In this document: positions 1-15,000 of the stretch, in pieces
How the letters are laid out: each line of letters opens with the position of its first letter
Position numbering within the stretch: position 1 is the first letter of the stretch
Origin: Carnegiea gigantea
Taxonomy: Eukaryota > Streptophyta > Magnoliopsida > Caryophyllales > Cactaceae
Direction: 5' to 3'
Assembly (NCBI GenBank): GCA_029747015.1
Contig: JAKOGI010001260.1
Span: 1 to 64,000, forward strand
Length of the DNA stretch: 64,000 nucleotides
The notes under the pieces: model-generated
The model's input: the letters and a program-made list of their open reading frames with translations, nothing else
The model's database searches: none
Told to the model about the DNA's origin: nothing
Program-made: the position numbers and the translations under genes

Positions 1-2557
1 TTGTGAAAAAAGTGTTTAGTAAAGTTAGCTATTTCTAACAAAATTATTTGATAAAATTTCACTTATGCCCATGACTCAATTTCATTATTTTTCTAACAAA
101 ATAATTTTTCATTGGATAATTATTTTTCTTTTTGACATGAATTATGAACTAAGATTTATGTGATATATAAAATTACACTTATATTTTTTCCTAATTTTAG
201 TACTTATCAGCAAAATATATTTTTAATGTTAAATGTTTTCTTTTTTAATAGCAATTGAAATTATATGATATAAAAAATATTTATATATCATGTAAAACTA
301 ACATAAATTATTTGTTAAATTAAGAAAGCATTAAAATTAAAAGCATTATTTTCAACATCATGACCATCCACAACTCTTGTCCCCCAAAAAAAAAAAAATT
401 GAGAAATTTAAAGCATAAGCATCCAACATTCGGGAATATCATTTGTGAATGACATGTAATGTAAATTTGTCCAAATTATAAAGCTAATATGATCATTATA
501 ATAGTAAATATCAAAAAGTTCTTTGAAAAAGTTATTCCAAAGAGTTTTTTATAAAAGAGCTTTTTGGGTATAAAAAGCTAATCTAAAAAGCTAATCAATC
601 AAACGCCCCAAAGAGCTTTTTAACTAGAATCAAATAGCTAATACCTCCAAAAAGCTCTTTTTACATCCAAAAAGCTCTTTGCCAAACATGGCCGATCTTG
701 ATCCTTATCCTTTTCTCGTTCAACATACTTTGCTGGTAGAAAATCACTACTGCCTTAATTGTTGTTAAGAGGGTAGAAATCTTTTAGAATGTGAATTAAT
801 TTAATTTAATGTAATTGGTGGAGTTTGTGACTACTTTTTGGGGGGGGGGGGGTGCTACTCTATTGAAGCCCGTTAGAGAACTTCTTGATCCTTTTCCGCA
901 AATTGCTTGACTTTGTGTTTAATCTTCCATTTTGAGTCATAGGGACAAACTTTTCTTAATCAATTTGAGAAACACAAATTTTTAGATGAGATCGTCTCAC
1001 TCACATAAGGTCTATAATGAGATGGACACTTTTAGATGTGACTTTTTTAAAGTTTTGCAGTGACTAATACTACATCTCGAAGTAACTTTTCAACTTAGGG
1101 ATGACTGATAGTTCATTTAGGTATGATTGTAATAACAAACACCCCTAAATGAACTATTAGTCATCCCAATTAATTATTAATGGTCACCTTACAAGCATCC
1201 ACAGCATGAAATGATGTATGTGAGATGGTCTCATACAAGATTTACTATTAGAGAAAAACACAAGGTCACTTCGTGTGACATGGAGAGACTCTATAGACAC
1301 ATCATTGAGCAACTTGCATTACAGAGGTAACATTGAATTTCTCACTAATTCCAGCAAATATTAATATCAACATCAACCTCAACATCAACATCAACATCCT
1401 GGAACTCATGCCATCAACAATAAAATTTAGACAGTATTAAGCCATAATGGCAAAAGTTAAACATTGTCCTTAGGGCAGTGTTTACGAGTTGTTAGATTGT
1501 ATTTCTTGGGGTTTAGGCTTGTATTGTAAATATGCAATTATAGGCAGTGCTCACTCATAAGAATTATAATCTTATTGGGGAAAGGTAGCAATCAGTCCAC
1601 AAATTAAGTTAAATCTAGTTCATCATTTTGTACTAATCAGCGTGTTCAACAGACTTTTGGAGTGTTCCTAATAACTATAAATCAAAATATAATCAATTAA
1701 CTTTTGAAGGTGCCAAAAAAAGGTACTAATCAATATAGACAAAACCATAAGTCATATCGATTCAATGAACATAGAATTCTTATTTCATACGAACTTAAGG
1801 CTTCAATCAAGGATGTTCAATCTTATTTCGCTTCAAATTGGTGAGATGCGTTTATCACTTGTGGAAGTGCAAATCCATGTAACACATGAATAATACAACC
1901 AAAAACCTGCAGACAGTTACATAGTTCACATACCCTTAAAGTTGCCCTAGTATCACCAATATGTTTCTTTACGTGCCTCAATATGCTTCAATTGCTTTCC
2001 TTGATACTCGTATATTTCAAATCTATGAAAAGATACTTGGTAGAAACGGTCCAATGGTGTATAAAATAAACGCTCTTTTTAGTGTGCTATTCTTTTTTCA
2101 TTCACATATGGAGACCCAGCAAAACTAGATGACCATACTTTAGAAGTAAGACCATTAGTCCTCACTCCTCATAAGCATTGTAGACCTCACAAATGAGTCA
2201 ACTAATGTTCATTATAAATCAAGGTAATTTCAAATTTGGGGAAATAAGTTGATAGAAAATTATTGTTTGATGGAATTTAGATTAGGACATTTAATTCAAA
2301 TTTGAAATTTAAGCGCAAATGGAACTTAAAGTCAATAGAGTTACACCGAAGTATGTAGTTTGTAGTCAAATAATTGGATGAAATTCAATGTTGATATTTT
2401 TACTGAATCAACGAGAAAGTATAATTCAAATCCGTAGTTTCTAGTTTTTACGGTTACTGTCTATGGGGTTTTATAAAAAGCAATCATCCCCAAAGATGTC
2501 TACCAAAAACCGATGTTTACATGTTTGAAACAAATCTTAAGATTTGGAGCAGTCACA
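1..2557. other. AT-rich intergenic DNA, no gene seen
   Basis: I see no supported gene here. The stretch at about 520-700 repeats AAGAGCTTTTT and ends in CCAAACATGGCC, which looks like one end of a MITE. Positions 1098-1167 hold an inverted repeat listed separately. A short ACATCA tandem lies at about 1365-1400. Confidence 0.5.
1098..1167. repeat. Short near-perfect inverted repeat
   Basis: The left arm at 1098-1121 reads GGGATGACTGATAGTTCATT and continues TAGG. The right arm at about 1142-1167 is its reverse complement with one mismatch. The loop is about 20 nt. Flanking sequence resembles parts of the tandem repeat at 59.3-59.7 kb (GACTAATA, GTCATCCC), so this may be the core of a small MITE. 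Confidence 0.6.
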
Positions 2558-2565
2558 ACTTAAAC

Positions 2566-3180
2566 TAAGAATGATCGATTCTAGATACCTGTCCAAAAAA
2601 TTGAGAACCGAAACCAGTCAAACAATTTCTTAACTTTTGAAAACTGAAACTAAAACCTCAGGTTTCGGTTCCAATTTCAGTGTAGCCGCCAAGCCTAATG
2701 TTTGAATTTTAGAACCTAATAAATTAAATTTTCTTATTTATTAGGAGGGGAAAGGGGACAACAGGATGTTTGAGCTTTTTCTGCTTTGATCTTCTATCTT
2801 CACACACAAAAAAAGAAAGTTAAGTTATTTAGTTTTTATTTTTTAATCTTAATTACTTGGAAAATACAATGATTCATCTGTCAACTAATAGTATAAATTA
2901 GTTGATATTGAGTTAAATTCGCTATTTAAAAAATCTATTGTTGTATGAAATAGAATCAAATAGAACTAGAATAGAGAAATGGACGAAAAGGTTGTAAAAC
3001 ATCAAAAAATTATTCATTTTTCTCTCTCTAAATAAGTTCCAGGTTCCGATTCCGAATATTTTTTTGAGAATCGAAACTGGAACCGATTAGATCAGTTCCC
3101 CTTTTTAGGAATCGGAACTGAAACCGTGTGATCGATTCCAAACAGGTTTCAGGATACCCAAAAAAGCTTGCTCACGCCTA
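2566..3180. mobile_element. Non-autonomous hAT-type element, 615 bp
   Basis: It is bounded by the perfect 8-bp direct repeat ACTTAAAC at 2558-2565 and 3181-3188, the duplication size typical of hAT transposons. The right terminus reads inward as TAGGCGTGAGCA. The left starts TAAGAATGATCG and is only partly complementary. The interior is rich in GGTTCCGATTCC-like stretches in both orientations and has no coding capacity. Confidence 0.75.
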
Positions 3181-3188
3181 ACTTAAAC

Positions 3189-4726
3189 TATCATTTTCTG
3201 CATAATTATGCATGTTGGATTCCATATTCACTGCATTACACATTCGGAAGAAAACAATTCCAAGACGTTTGATTAAAGCCTCTGCCAAAGATTTGTTTGG
3301 TTGCAGGCTATAATATAATATGACATTGCTTGGTATGAAGGGGATTAACCTGGACCTCAGCACAGTTTAAGCATTCCGAATAGCGGTCTACGACGCCATA
3401 ATCAATCCATAAATAAAACATGTGCACATGAGCGCATGCCTATGTAGCAGCCTTTGCTTAGCACCCAAACAACAACAGTTATGACAATAACTTAAAATCA
3501 AATCAAATCCACACCCCAAACATTCTGCCTAAATGCACTGGCAGGTTACAGTCAAACTTAGCAGCCTTGCGCCTAAACAGTAGACAGATTGGTTCTGTGA
3601 AACCCACCACCTAATACTCCACGCATATGAAGCGCAAGACAGGTCCAGACAACGATTTTGTTTATGTCTACCATGTGAAGAAGAAAAAAAAATTGCCCAA
3701 AATTAATCGGTTTTTTTTAAAAAAACTCCTTACAACTCCTTACAACTTAACTTTACTAATTAAATTTATACCGAACAAGAACAGGCTTTAGTTTTTCTTA
3801 AACAATCTAAAATTGAACAGATTAGCAAAATATAATAATAATAATAATAATAACAATAATAATAATAGTAGTAGTATTATAATACGACAAAAGAGAGGAG
3901 CAGCTAGAAGATGATCAGACCAGAAAGTGCGTCAACTGAGCAAATGTGCCTGAACATAAGGGCAGAGCATATGGCACAGCACAGGCATGAATCTGGAGAG
4001 GGGCCTGACGGTGACAAACAATAAGACAGCCATAGCCTCGAGAACAAGATAAGGACGAACATCATGTGTTGCACACAATTTGATCTCTCCACAATTGGAC
4101 GGATAAAGCCACATAAGTGCCCTTGGTCAAAAATTTAGTGATAAATTAAGGCCTTGACAGGCTGAAGATTAATGGGTCATAATCATGATTAAATGATGGC
4201 AGAGCGCAGCACAGGCTGATTTGAATTGATGCCGCCTCTGCTTCCATGCCATGATCCGCTGCAATAGAAAAGCAACTACAAATCTTATACGGTTCTCTAC
4301 TTCTCCCATCCAACGGCTGAGATTTCAGCTTGCTTATAAATTTACCTCTGCTGGTGAGAAATTTTAACAGCATTAGTAAAAAAGACTGCCTAAAAAATTT
4401 CTCAACCATTGGATAGGAGGGCTGCATTTCCGCATTACCCCTTCAGATGCAGCACCATATAATATTCAACTACTTCTGTAAAAGATCAAGGATGGCGAAA
4501 ATAGAGTAGCACAAAAATAAATTCACCGTGATGTTACAGAAAATAAATGAATAGAGGAACATGAAAGTATTTCATGTAAATCAACTATTACCACATGAAG
4601 AATTGAATGTTCGGTACGTATCATGAATCACTGAGCTCGCTTCACTCATCTACTGCTAGATATGCTTCCGCATTGAATAATAGACAAGCGGGGAACCTTT
4701 AGTGCATATACACCGCGCACACAGAA
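3189..4726. other. SOQ1 downstream region, no further gene
   Basis: This is non-coding sequence downstream of the SOQ1 stop. It contains an ATA-repeat microsatellite at 3830-3876. The 3' UTR of SOQ1 must lie at its right edge, but no clear polyadenylation signal can be singled out. Confidence 0.5.
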
Positions 4727-6092
4727 TCATAAGGGTGCAGCTGGCAGTTGTAGGTTGCCTCTGCTGTCTTTTGGCTTCACAACATGCTGGAGAATAACTT
4801 CTGCTGGGGGCGAGTCTGGGATTACCTCTTCAAAGGGTACTTCAAAAGCTAATGATTGGTATAGACAAACTTCATCTTCTTTACAATAATAGACCTGAGA
4901 GTCAAAGAGTTGTGTGTCACGAGTTATTAGAGGAAACTGCACCAGTGTCCTGAAAATTACATAGCTGTCCATGATGGTAACTCAGAATTAGGTATTTTAT
5001 GTAGTTTCCGGAAAATTCTTTCAATGACATGATATGTTGTAGTACAATAAATGGGGGATGTGTGGTCCATTGTGGCTTCTGCATTGCACTCAGCAATAGA
5101 AGAGAGTGCATCTCTGTCCAGCATAGGACGTCCCACACTCCCAACAGAGAGCAACATTTGGCTGCATTTTGGTTTCTGGCTGTCAAAAACTTTATTAGTT
5201 TTGAATGCCTCTTACATAAGATGTGTTTGGATCGATTGTGATTAAGCAAAGAATGGTACTTCCTGTGCCATCCTCCAATTATATTAGATAGTTCAACATG
5301 AAAAAAGCAGATTACGCCATTCACTGTACATGATGTGCTGCTGAACTTAATGCTCGGTGCAAACTTAAACTGCAAAGTCCATCAGTCAACTTGCAACTAA
5401 AAACCTAGTGCAGTAAACTCTTCAGGTTGTTTTCAGGCTAGAACATACCTCCTGAGTTCAGATCGTACGACTTGAGATTTCACCCAGATTGAAGAACTAG
5501 GGATTTAAAAGTTCACACACAAATCGAAGTTATCAGCAGGAAAGAAATTAAATGTGATACCTTGCAGTTTACTCTGCCCATGGAAACAGAAGACTTAGAT
5601 CTCTTAAAATGAAGCATAGCAGATCCTTCTGGGCCAAGGAATCCACCCAAGGGCTCGATAACAACTGCGCTGTCGGGCTCTGTTTCTACATTGAATTTAC
5701 TCTCTGCTTCCTGCATATTGTAACTCAAACATACTTTTTCAGAGATGGAAAATTTGGGGGGAAAAAAGCCAGCCTGATGGCAAGCCTTTGTCGCCGTGTG
5801 CCTGCGAACGTACACGTGCAGGAGCATGTGTGTGAGAGAGATACCTTTGAGAAATGGTAACCTTCAGGTAATGATATCCTAAGGTACAAATTTCCCTCAG
5901 TTGATGAACTGCCATCAACTTTGATGACCTGTGTGTCAGCCGATAATCGCTTTCTCAGGCGTTTCATGGTTCTGCCCCTTGGAACAGGCGGCTGAACACC
6001 TTTCAACTCCAATGTAAGGAGATCAGGTTCTGCTTGGTTTAAGTCCATGTATCGAATTACGCTATTGTTTGTATCAGCTATAAAAAGTTTCC
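4727..6092 (-). other. SOQ1: SOQ1 exons 26-28: C-terminal beta domain and stop
   Basis: After the last NHL blade, exon 26 has [12 protein letters not shown], a basic stretch (MKRLRKR) and [12 protein letters not shown]. Exon 27 encodes 50 residues with [11 protein letters not shown]. Exon 28 starts [21 protein letters not shown] and ends in a TGA at 4729-4727. The order matches the C-terminal extension of Arabidopsis SOQ1. I did not place a polyadenylation signal downstream with confidence. Confidence 0.88.
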
Positions 6093-9000
6093 CTGCACAT
6101 ACAGCAAACATTGCAGACATCGCCAAGTGAACGAAGAATTCAACAAACCGGAAGGACAATAACATGCTGTTCCAGTTAGTCTATTGCCCAGCTAAGATGC
6201 TTCTGGAATGAAAAGCAAATTGAACAAACAAATTGTCAACACCCCAGGTTAACTTCGAAAAAGGTCAGCAGTAATGATGGAAATCCAGGAATCAAGATAC
6301 ATTTCAAGACAAGATCTAAGAACAATGAGATAATTTACTTCTAGCACTGTCGGAACTCATGCCAAATCCATTTAGGATTTCAAATGTTAGCTAACTACTC
6401 TTGTTAGAGGATGCTATAGTAAGCTCAGCATATAATAAATGACAGTCTTTGCCTCATTATTTTGATTGGCTATAGAGAGTAGACAAAATAAATTCCATTA
6501 GTTTTTCTTCTGAAATCTGTCAGGTCTCTGTTTCACCACTGTGCTTCGTCTTACCTAATCCCCTCATTAGTGTATTCCTTCTCCAATCTCTATCAACTGC
6601 CTTCAGAAATTATGCACACTGTTCATATCTTTTTTGGGGTCTGTCGGAGCCACAAAGGGCAGTACACACTGTTCGTATTTTGAAGCATTAAAGTGCGAGT
6701 TCATAGTACTATAGCTGAAGTCAGATACAGACCCAGAAACACATTTTATGGCTAAGTTATTCCAGATGTAGCAACAGTTCAGCTCAGCTTGCCGCCAGGT
6801 GTTCAGCAAACTATTGAACGACAGCAGCAACAGTCGCTAATGGTATTTTTCTCCTAAAGTTGTAGTGCTTTAGCTGTAACCACTCTGACGTTAGTCACCT
6901 GTGGGATTGAATGTAGGATGAGACTGGGAATCTAGGATATTAACTGCAACTCAAAAGGTGCTCAAATTGGCTCTTATTTCATCATTCGAGGTAGAATAAG
7001 CACAGCTGTGACTCTCTAAGCCTCCTCTCCAGGGAAAGGGAGTACAAACTTGAACAATGGTGGTCTCTTCTGTAGCAATTCCAGGCAGGATTGGATGTTA
7101 ACTTTTCAACTTAACTACTCAAGCTCAAGAGGGTGGCCAATAAAGAATCAATAGTATGCGAAGACACAAATTATTAAAAAGGGGAGGAACAGTGGCTTTG
7201 TGTCATATGTTGATTCTGCACACAAAATCACAAGCTCAAACCCGTGCAGCACCAGCAAAACCATTCGAATCCTTCCTTAGTTTGCGAGTAAGCCTTAAGT
7301 GATGCTTGACTTAGAGTTGAGAAGCTAAGTAAGCAGACACACTCAAGGAAACTTAGTCAAGAAATTGGACGGAAGAAAGTTTGGAAGAACGTCTTATATT
7401 GTAAAGCACATGGAATGCTTGGTGTACAAATGAACCCCACATCGACATCCTGATTGGACGAGGAAGATCAATTTGATCCAACGACTAATATTGTACATCC
7501 AGAATGTTCTATACAAATATATACGATTGTAAAACCTTATGGAACTCTACGGAACATTCCATAGCCTACTCTACAGAAATCTAGAGAAATCCAGGACACT
7601 CTGCATTCCAGAGCAGTCCATGACGGTTGCAATGAGCATTACAACGCCTCGATCCTCATTCAAGCAAAAGGTAAGAAACACACTCCATTTACCAGTTGTA
7701 ATTAATTGAGGTGGAACAAAATAAATAATGCAAAGATGCATAAGCACCAAGGAACGTTGTCTAATAGACCAACTGTTCCTGCCAGTCCAACAACCATGCC
7801 ACTCCCATAGCGTACTTAATAATGTAAGGCAGCTCGCGGCCTGCGTCACTATACAGATAGGTACAAGCGAACATGTTACGAGCCAAATGAAGAATTTTTT
7901 ACACAATAGGGAATATTGGTGCTAAACATCTAATGCAATGTAGCTGCATAAGTTTCAGAAAATGCAATTCAAGTGGCAATTATCAATTACAAAACAAGAT
8001 GTGATACTTAAGAGGGAAAAAAGCATCACCATTGCCTACTTCAGCAAGTCCTGATGGCTCTGACAGCTGCAAGAATAAATATGATAGTATAAGGAAGCTC
8101 TTATGAAATCCAAGCCCAAACCTTGTTTTTCCAAAAGTACTTTACACCAGTGAAAGAAACAAAATATCAAAAGAAAGTCAAAAGGGTGGCACTCATCACC
8201 CTGACACATATTAGCATTTTCCCAGGTTTATACTCGTGATAAACCATAAACACACTTACGCAACAGCCTGATACCGCCTCTCTACCAAAAAGGCAAGACA
8301 ATGAAGAAAAGAAAATATAATGGGAAAAGGGTTTTGAAACTGAAGCATTATGAATGCCCAGGGAACCTTCTACCAGAATGTTGTACGCCCTGGTTCCTCA
8401 GTAGTTGAGGGGGAAATACAATCAGAGAAACAAATGCTCGTCCAAACCACCACGCGTTGAAGGTAAGAAGCATTTCATAACTGAAAGAACATTCAAATAA
8501 ATTGCACATACCATTGTAAGAGGAGAATAGCATCGGAGTCCGGTAGGCAGCATGAAGCATGAATTTTACAAGCAAACTCTCAACTAAACTATAGCCTTAC
8601 CTTCTCCCTCTCCATTATCATGCTAGAAATATGGCTCATATGCTCCAGCTTCTACTTTCCTAAGTTTAGCAACAAGACAGTTACGTTTAACATAACCTCG
8701 GGCAATCTTGACTATGGAACTTGACCACAACACTCCATAAAGTAGTATCAATTTAGAAATTACAACATAATCGAGGTCTCTAGCACCACCAGCTGTTAAC
8801 AGGGATCATACATCATGAAACATGGACATAATAGCCACAAGATATTTCAACAGTAAGACCTCATAGTATTCAGCTCCCTTTAGCTTTCTTGTTTTCCAAC
8901 GGAGACAATTGATTGCAGCATCTCCGAGAAACAAGTTGCATACTGTGCATATTTTTTTATATTCACTTGTAATAAGTTGTCCGACAGAGAAGCACAATAA

Positions 9001-12000
9001 TGACCGTTATTCAACAATCGCATGAATTCAGAAATGTTTGTACCCATTGTTTCTCTCGAAATTAACTTAGCCGCAAATTTCCATCCATATATCCAAAGAT
9101 ATCCCACCTGAGCTACTAGAGCTTTCCCATCCTTGAAACCAGCTCTTCCAGTCCCAGCTAAAGTGGTCACTCGGTTGTTTGATGGGTCGAGCTTCTTGAT
9201 CTGAACATAGGCAGAGACGTTATGAGCACTATTGCTTTACAGAAAGTGAACTTGCCCCAAAATAAAAAGTGCAGAACTGAAGCCCCATACATTATGGGGA
9301 GAATTTCTATGAGATTGAATTGTATAGATTATCCATCACAAGCAACTCAGCAGCGAAGAACAAAACCAAAATACAACTTACACCTAGAACCAATACAAGC
9401 AGAAATTTGTCTAGTATTACGCTGATACAACTGTGAGGGATATGAAGAGCCATATTGCTTGCTTATGAGGAAGAGACCTAAATGCAGCTGAACTTCTAGG
9501 AGCAAATTCAGAGTACATTGGTGAATCCTGGCAAATTGGTTGGTGAAGAGCATGGCCATAGTGATACAATCGGGAACAAAGGAATATGTATCACACTGAG
9601 GCCCTGTTCTTTTCGTTGGTAAATTCCAATTTACAAACTTCAACCAACTTCAACCCATTTCAACCCACTTCACCAACTTCAATAATTCACCAACTTCAAT
9701 AAATCACCAACTTCAATAAAAAAAACACCAACTTCAACCAATTTCAACTCACTGCCCACTATTTTAACCCACTTCTACCCATCATATAAGAAAAAAAAAA
9801 TTCAACCAACTTTAACCCACTTCAACAAAAAAATATCCACTTCTACCAATCTCAACCAATTTCACCCATTTACCAACTCATATTTCCCAACGAAAAGAAT
9901 AGGCCCTGAATCAGTAATTTTCTCCTAAAAACCATGTCAAAGGTGATGTCGTATCTCCTAAGGAATTCTATGGCAATGTGTATTCTAGGAAGAATAGGAG
10001 ATTTCGTAATCTAGGAATCCTCTTTTAGGATAAAATCTTTTATTTTCCTCGATTATTCTTAGTTATCAAATTTTATCGTAATCTTTAGATTTATTTCCTT
10101 TTTCAGCTGTATCGATTCCTATATAAACCCCCCTTATGCTTTGGGGAAAGACACACTTGAATGAATTGACTTATTAAGTTCTCAGAAATTCTTGTGTTAT
10201 TTTCTAGGTGTAGGAATTGCTCTTAGAGCGTCCTACATCAAATTGATATCAGAGCGTTTGATCCTAACCGCTGCAAAACCCTTCCTGACTAGAGTTTTCT
10301 GTCCTAGCTTCCCTTTGATTTCCCTTTTGCCTTTTTTTCCCTACGTTCAAAAAAAAAAAAAAACAAAAAAGAAAGGAAAACCAAAAAAACGATCGAGAAA
10401 CCCTAAGCCTTGCTGCCTGCCGTGACACCACTACCCAGGATCGGCGGCGACCACCGGCCAACACCATCGACCACCCACCCACGGTCGACACCTCCGGTCG
10501 ACCACCACCACCAACCAACGCTCGCCAGAACCCTAATCCTCGAAACCACAACCCTAGCCGCTCCTCCTCCACTCCTTCGAACCACCACCAAAATGCACCG
10601 CCCACCAACGCCGACCACCACCCAGCACTCGACCCTCCTAGTCGACCCCCACCACACACCCACCGACCTTAGCCGACAACCGGAACCCTAGAATCCCAAA
10701 TTCGAAACCCTAATTATCGACTTTCGTCCATAGCCGAAACCCTAGACCCCAAATCCACGTTTGAACCCTCATACTTGGCCAAAATTCACGTCATTCCTGT
10801 GTTGCTCACTTAGTTGCGACCAAAAGCCCCAAATCAATTGGTAGAACGCGCTTCGCTTTGCCCTTCAATTGGTTGTTTACATCCCGCGCAGCCCTAGGTT
10901 GTGCAACCGTGGCCGGAATCCTCTTGCCGTGCCATCTCGCCGCTGCCGGCCCTCTTGCCGTGCCATCTCACCGCTGCCGGCCCCTTTTCTCGTCGGAAAT
11001 CGTGCGTGGTGGCTTGTCTCTAGTCGCTGTTTGGTTCCTGTGTGCTGCTGCAATTCGTTCCATCTTGTCACAGGGTGATGTGCCTTTGGTGCCTTTGGTG
11101 CTGCTGAGAAGTGTTCAAGGAACCCTCTGTCCATCTTGCTACAATACCTCGTTGTGCCTCTGTCACATGCTGCCCAGAATCGTTGCCACAACCTCATCCG
11201 AATCTGACTTCAGTTGGTCGCTATTGTGGTAAAGGCGGTTCTTGGACCAGTACTTAAGTACACGAGGTACGGGGAACTCAATTTACTTTGATAAGAGTTT
11301 GATTCTCGATAAGCGAAATTAGCCTAATTCCTGATTGTTTGGGTTTTGAGTGTTGCTTGGATCCTGATTTTTTCCTTACTACTTATTCCCTACTTGGTTC
11401 GAGTCGTCTCAATAATCCATATCAAACTTTGTGATTTGTGGTGTGTGTAGTGGTTGTTTATCGCTGTCTTTACTATTGCAACTTGGTTTGATCTCAGCAC
11501 TTACATCTTGCATTCATAGTTGCATTCATCATGTCATCCTCACCCAAACAGCCTTACCAATCTCAGATTAACACCCTATCTGAAAGGCTTAACCGTCAAG
11601 ATGCTAGGTTTGACCAGCTCGAGGCCAAAATTGACAAACTTACCCGAGCATTTGAGAAGTTACCCATGCTTGACCCGCCTCAAACCTCACCCCAATTTTC
11701 CCCTGACCTACTTGTGGGAGGGAATGATCATCGTCAGTGGGTCGTTTATCAGTCAAGTAGGACTAATGAGCTTGAGGAGAGGGAACCAGAACCATTGACC
11801 CCATCTAACCCTCGCATGCGAGGGGAGAGGAGTAACTTGAGGCATGACCAAGGGGACCATAGGAACTGTCGGTTTGACACCCCTAGAGATGACAGGAGGA
11901 CGAGTAATCCTACGGAGCCTAGACATGCAAACCTTGAAACTGACCGTAGGAGTGTTCACGAAGGCTACTCTGATATTACTAGAAAGGTGAAAGTTGATGT

Positions 12001-15000
12001 ACCCTCTTTTGACGGCAAGATAGATGCTACTACTTTTTCTGATTGGATAGTTGCTATGGAGGACTATTTTGACTGGTATGAGATGTCTGATATTGAGCGT
12101 GTTCGATTTGCTAAGATGAAACTCATAGGACCTGCTAGGAAGTTTTGGCAAACTGTCACGAGTCACCTTGAGCGAATGCGTCAGCCTCCTATCACTCAAT
12201 GGGAAGTTATGAAGGATAGGTTGAAAGAAAAGTACCTCCCTTCTTTCTAAGGCACACCTTGTCGACCAGATGCTAGACCTTAGACAGTCCACCTCTAGTG
12301 TGTCTGATTACATCAATAGTTTTGAAGAATTGACTCAGCGTTGTGACCTTCTAGAGGATCCTTCCATTACCATAGCCCGCTTCATTCGGGGCTTACGGAC
12401 TGACCTTAAGAGGGAAGTAACCTTATCTGCGCCTTATACTCTCGATGAGGCTTACCACAAAGCTTTAGAGGTTGAAAAACTTGATAAGCTTTACCCTGTG
12501 CGACGTGCTGCTCCTTCCTCTAGGGCCCCTGCCCATTCTGTTCCTAAGATGACTGAGTTTCCTGTGAGTGCTTCAACTTCTAAGGGTCATAACCCCCATA
12601 ACCCACCTAGACTAGCCCCGCAGGGCGCTTCCTCTGGTACATCTCGTAGCCCAATCCAATGTTTTAGCTGTCGTGGGAGAGGTCATTATGCTTCTGAGTG
12701 CCCTCACCGTACCCTGGCCCTAGAGCATGAGTCCTTTGAGCCACCCGAACTTGAGGAAGAGGTCGTTAACCACGAGGAAGATTTTGAAGATCTTGTTGAT
12801 GTTGAGAATAGCCTTCTTCATGATGCACATCTTGGAGTTATGAGATGCCTCTTAGCCAACCCAGTCATGAACGATGAGTGAAAACGTACCACCATCTTCT
12901 ATACTCTTGTGAGGTGTGGGGAAACTCTTTTGAAAATGGTTATGGATGGTGGCAGTACCATGAATGTTGTTGCTGAGGCCGCTATAAGGCGTTGTCATCT
13001 TAAAACAGAACCTCACCCCCACCCTTTCAAAGTAGCCTGGGTCAATAAGACCCACCTCACAGTTACCCATAGATGTAAGATTCCAATCCAAATTGGTGGT
13101 TACAAGGACGAGGTTTTATGTGACGTCCTTCCAATGGATGTCGCTCACATTCTCCTAGGTCGTCCTTGGCTTTATGATCGGAATGTCTTACATCACGGGA
13201 AAGAGAACACTTATACTTTTAAGTACATGAATAAGAACATCACTCTCAACCCATGTCGACCTAGAGAGTCGCTGTCTTCCCCAGGGCCCAAACCTTCCCC
13301 AACTTTGTCCTCTCCCCACAGTGTGTCTACTCCTTCTAAGGGAACTATTTCCCTCCTTCACCCCAGACCTTTTGAAAGATTGGGAAACTCTAACAAGTTC
13401 TTCCTGACAATCTTAGCTAGGGAGCTAGCTTCAGACCCCATTGCCTTCCCTAACGTCCCTTCTGATGACCTCTCTCTTCGGGACCTCCCAGTTGAGATTG
13501 ATGACCTGCTTAAAGAATTTGTCGATGTTGTCCCCGAGGAACTTCCTAGTGAGCTCCCTCCCCTTCGTGACGTACAACATGCTATTGACTTGGTCCCTGG
13601 TTCCCAACTCCCTAACCTTCCTCACTATAGGTTGAATCCAACTGAGCGCGAAGAATTGAATAGGCAGGTTCAAGAACTATTGTCTAAGGGCTTTGTTCGT
13701 CACAGCATGAGTCCCTGTGCGGTCCCTGCCCTCCTTACCCCTAAGAAGAACGGATCGTGGAGGATGTGTGTTGATAGTAGAGCTATCAATAAGATTACAG
13801 TCAAGTATAGGTTTCCCATTCCAAGATTAGAGGACATGCTTGATTGTCTTGCTGGGGCTAGCTGGTTCTCTAAGATAGACTTGCGTAGTGGTTATCACCA
13901 GGTCCGCATTAGACCAGGAGACGAATGAAAAACTGCCTTTAAAACCCAAGATGGCTTATTTGAATGGATGGTTATGCCTTTTGGGCTATCCAATGCTCCC
14001 AGTACCTTTATGAGACTCATGACTCACGTTCTTCACCCATTTATGGGAAAATTTCTGGTCGTCTATTTTGATGACATCTTGGTATATAGCAAATCTAGGA
14101 CTGACCATGTTGACCATCTCAAGCAACTCCTGTGCGCACTTAGAGAGGCCAAGCTCTTTGCTAATCTGAAAAAGTGCAACTTCCTTCAAACCCAAGTCCT
14201 CTTTTTAGGATTCATTGTGTCCACTCAAGGTATCTCCGCTGACCCCGACAAAGTTAGAGCCATTAGGGATTGGCCTGAACCTAAGACCCTTACTGAGGTT
14301 AGGAGTTTCCATTCCTTCTACAGGCGGTTTATCAGACACTTCAGTTCTATCATGTCACCTATTACAGACTGCTTGAAGAAAGGCCCATTTCAGTGGACTC
14401 CTAAAGCAGCATCTGCCTTTAAGGAGATTAAAGACATGATGTCATCTGCTCCAATCCTTAGGCATCCTGACTTTAGTAAGGTTTTTGAGGTTGCTTGCGA
14501 TGCCTCTGGATATGGCATTGGTGGAGTGTTAAGCCAAGAAGGACACCCCATAGCTTTCTTTAGCGAAAAGCTTAGTGAATCTAGGCGGATTAAGTATACC
14601 ACCTATGAGAAGGAGTTGTATGCTCTGCTTCAGTCCCTTCGTCATTGGCGTTATTACCTTCTCCCGCATGAATTTGTTGTATATTCGGATCATGAGGCCC
14701 TTAAGCATTGGAATTCTCAGTCTAATATCAACCCTAAGCATGCTAGGTGGATTGAGTATATTAGTGAGTACTCCTTTGTGCTTAAGCACAAATCTGGTGT
14801 TGAGAACAAGGTAGCTGATGCCCTCAGCCGCATTGGTTGCATCTTGCAGACAATGCGGGTGATGCAACCAATGCGGGTTGAGATTCTCGGTTTCGACAAG
14901 CTCAAAGGCACTTACACCTCTTGTCCTGACTTTTCCCTCATTTACTTGGACCTTTCTGCTGGATATCGCAACCGTCACGTTGACTTTGTCATTCATGACG

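Noticed and set aside
10264..10691. Open frames on both strands in the GC-rich part of the chromovirus leader
   Set aside because: They are low-complexity Pro/Thr/His or Gly/Val/Trp strings present in several frames at once, with no family signature. They reflect base composition.
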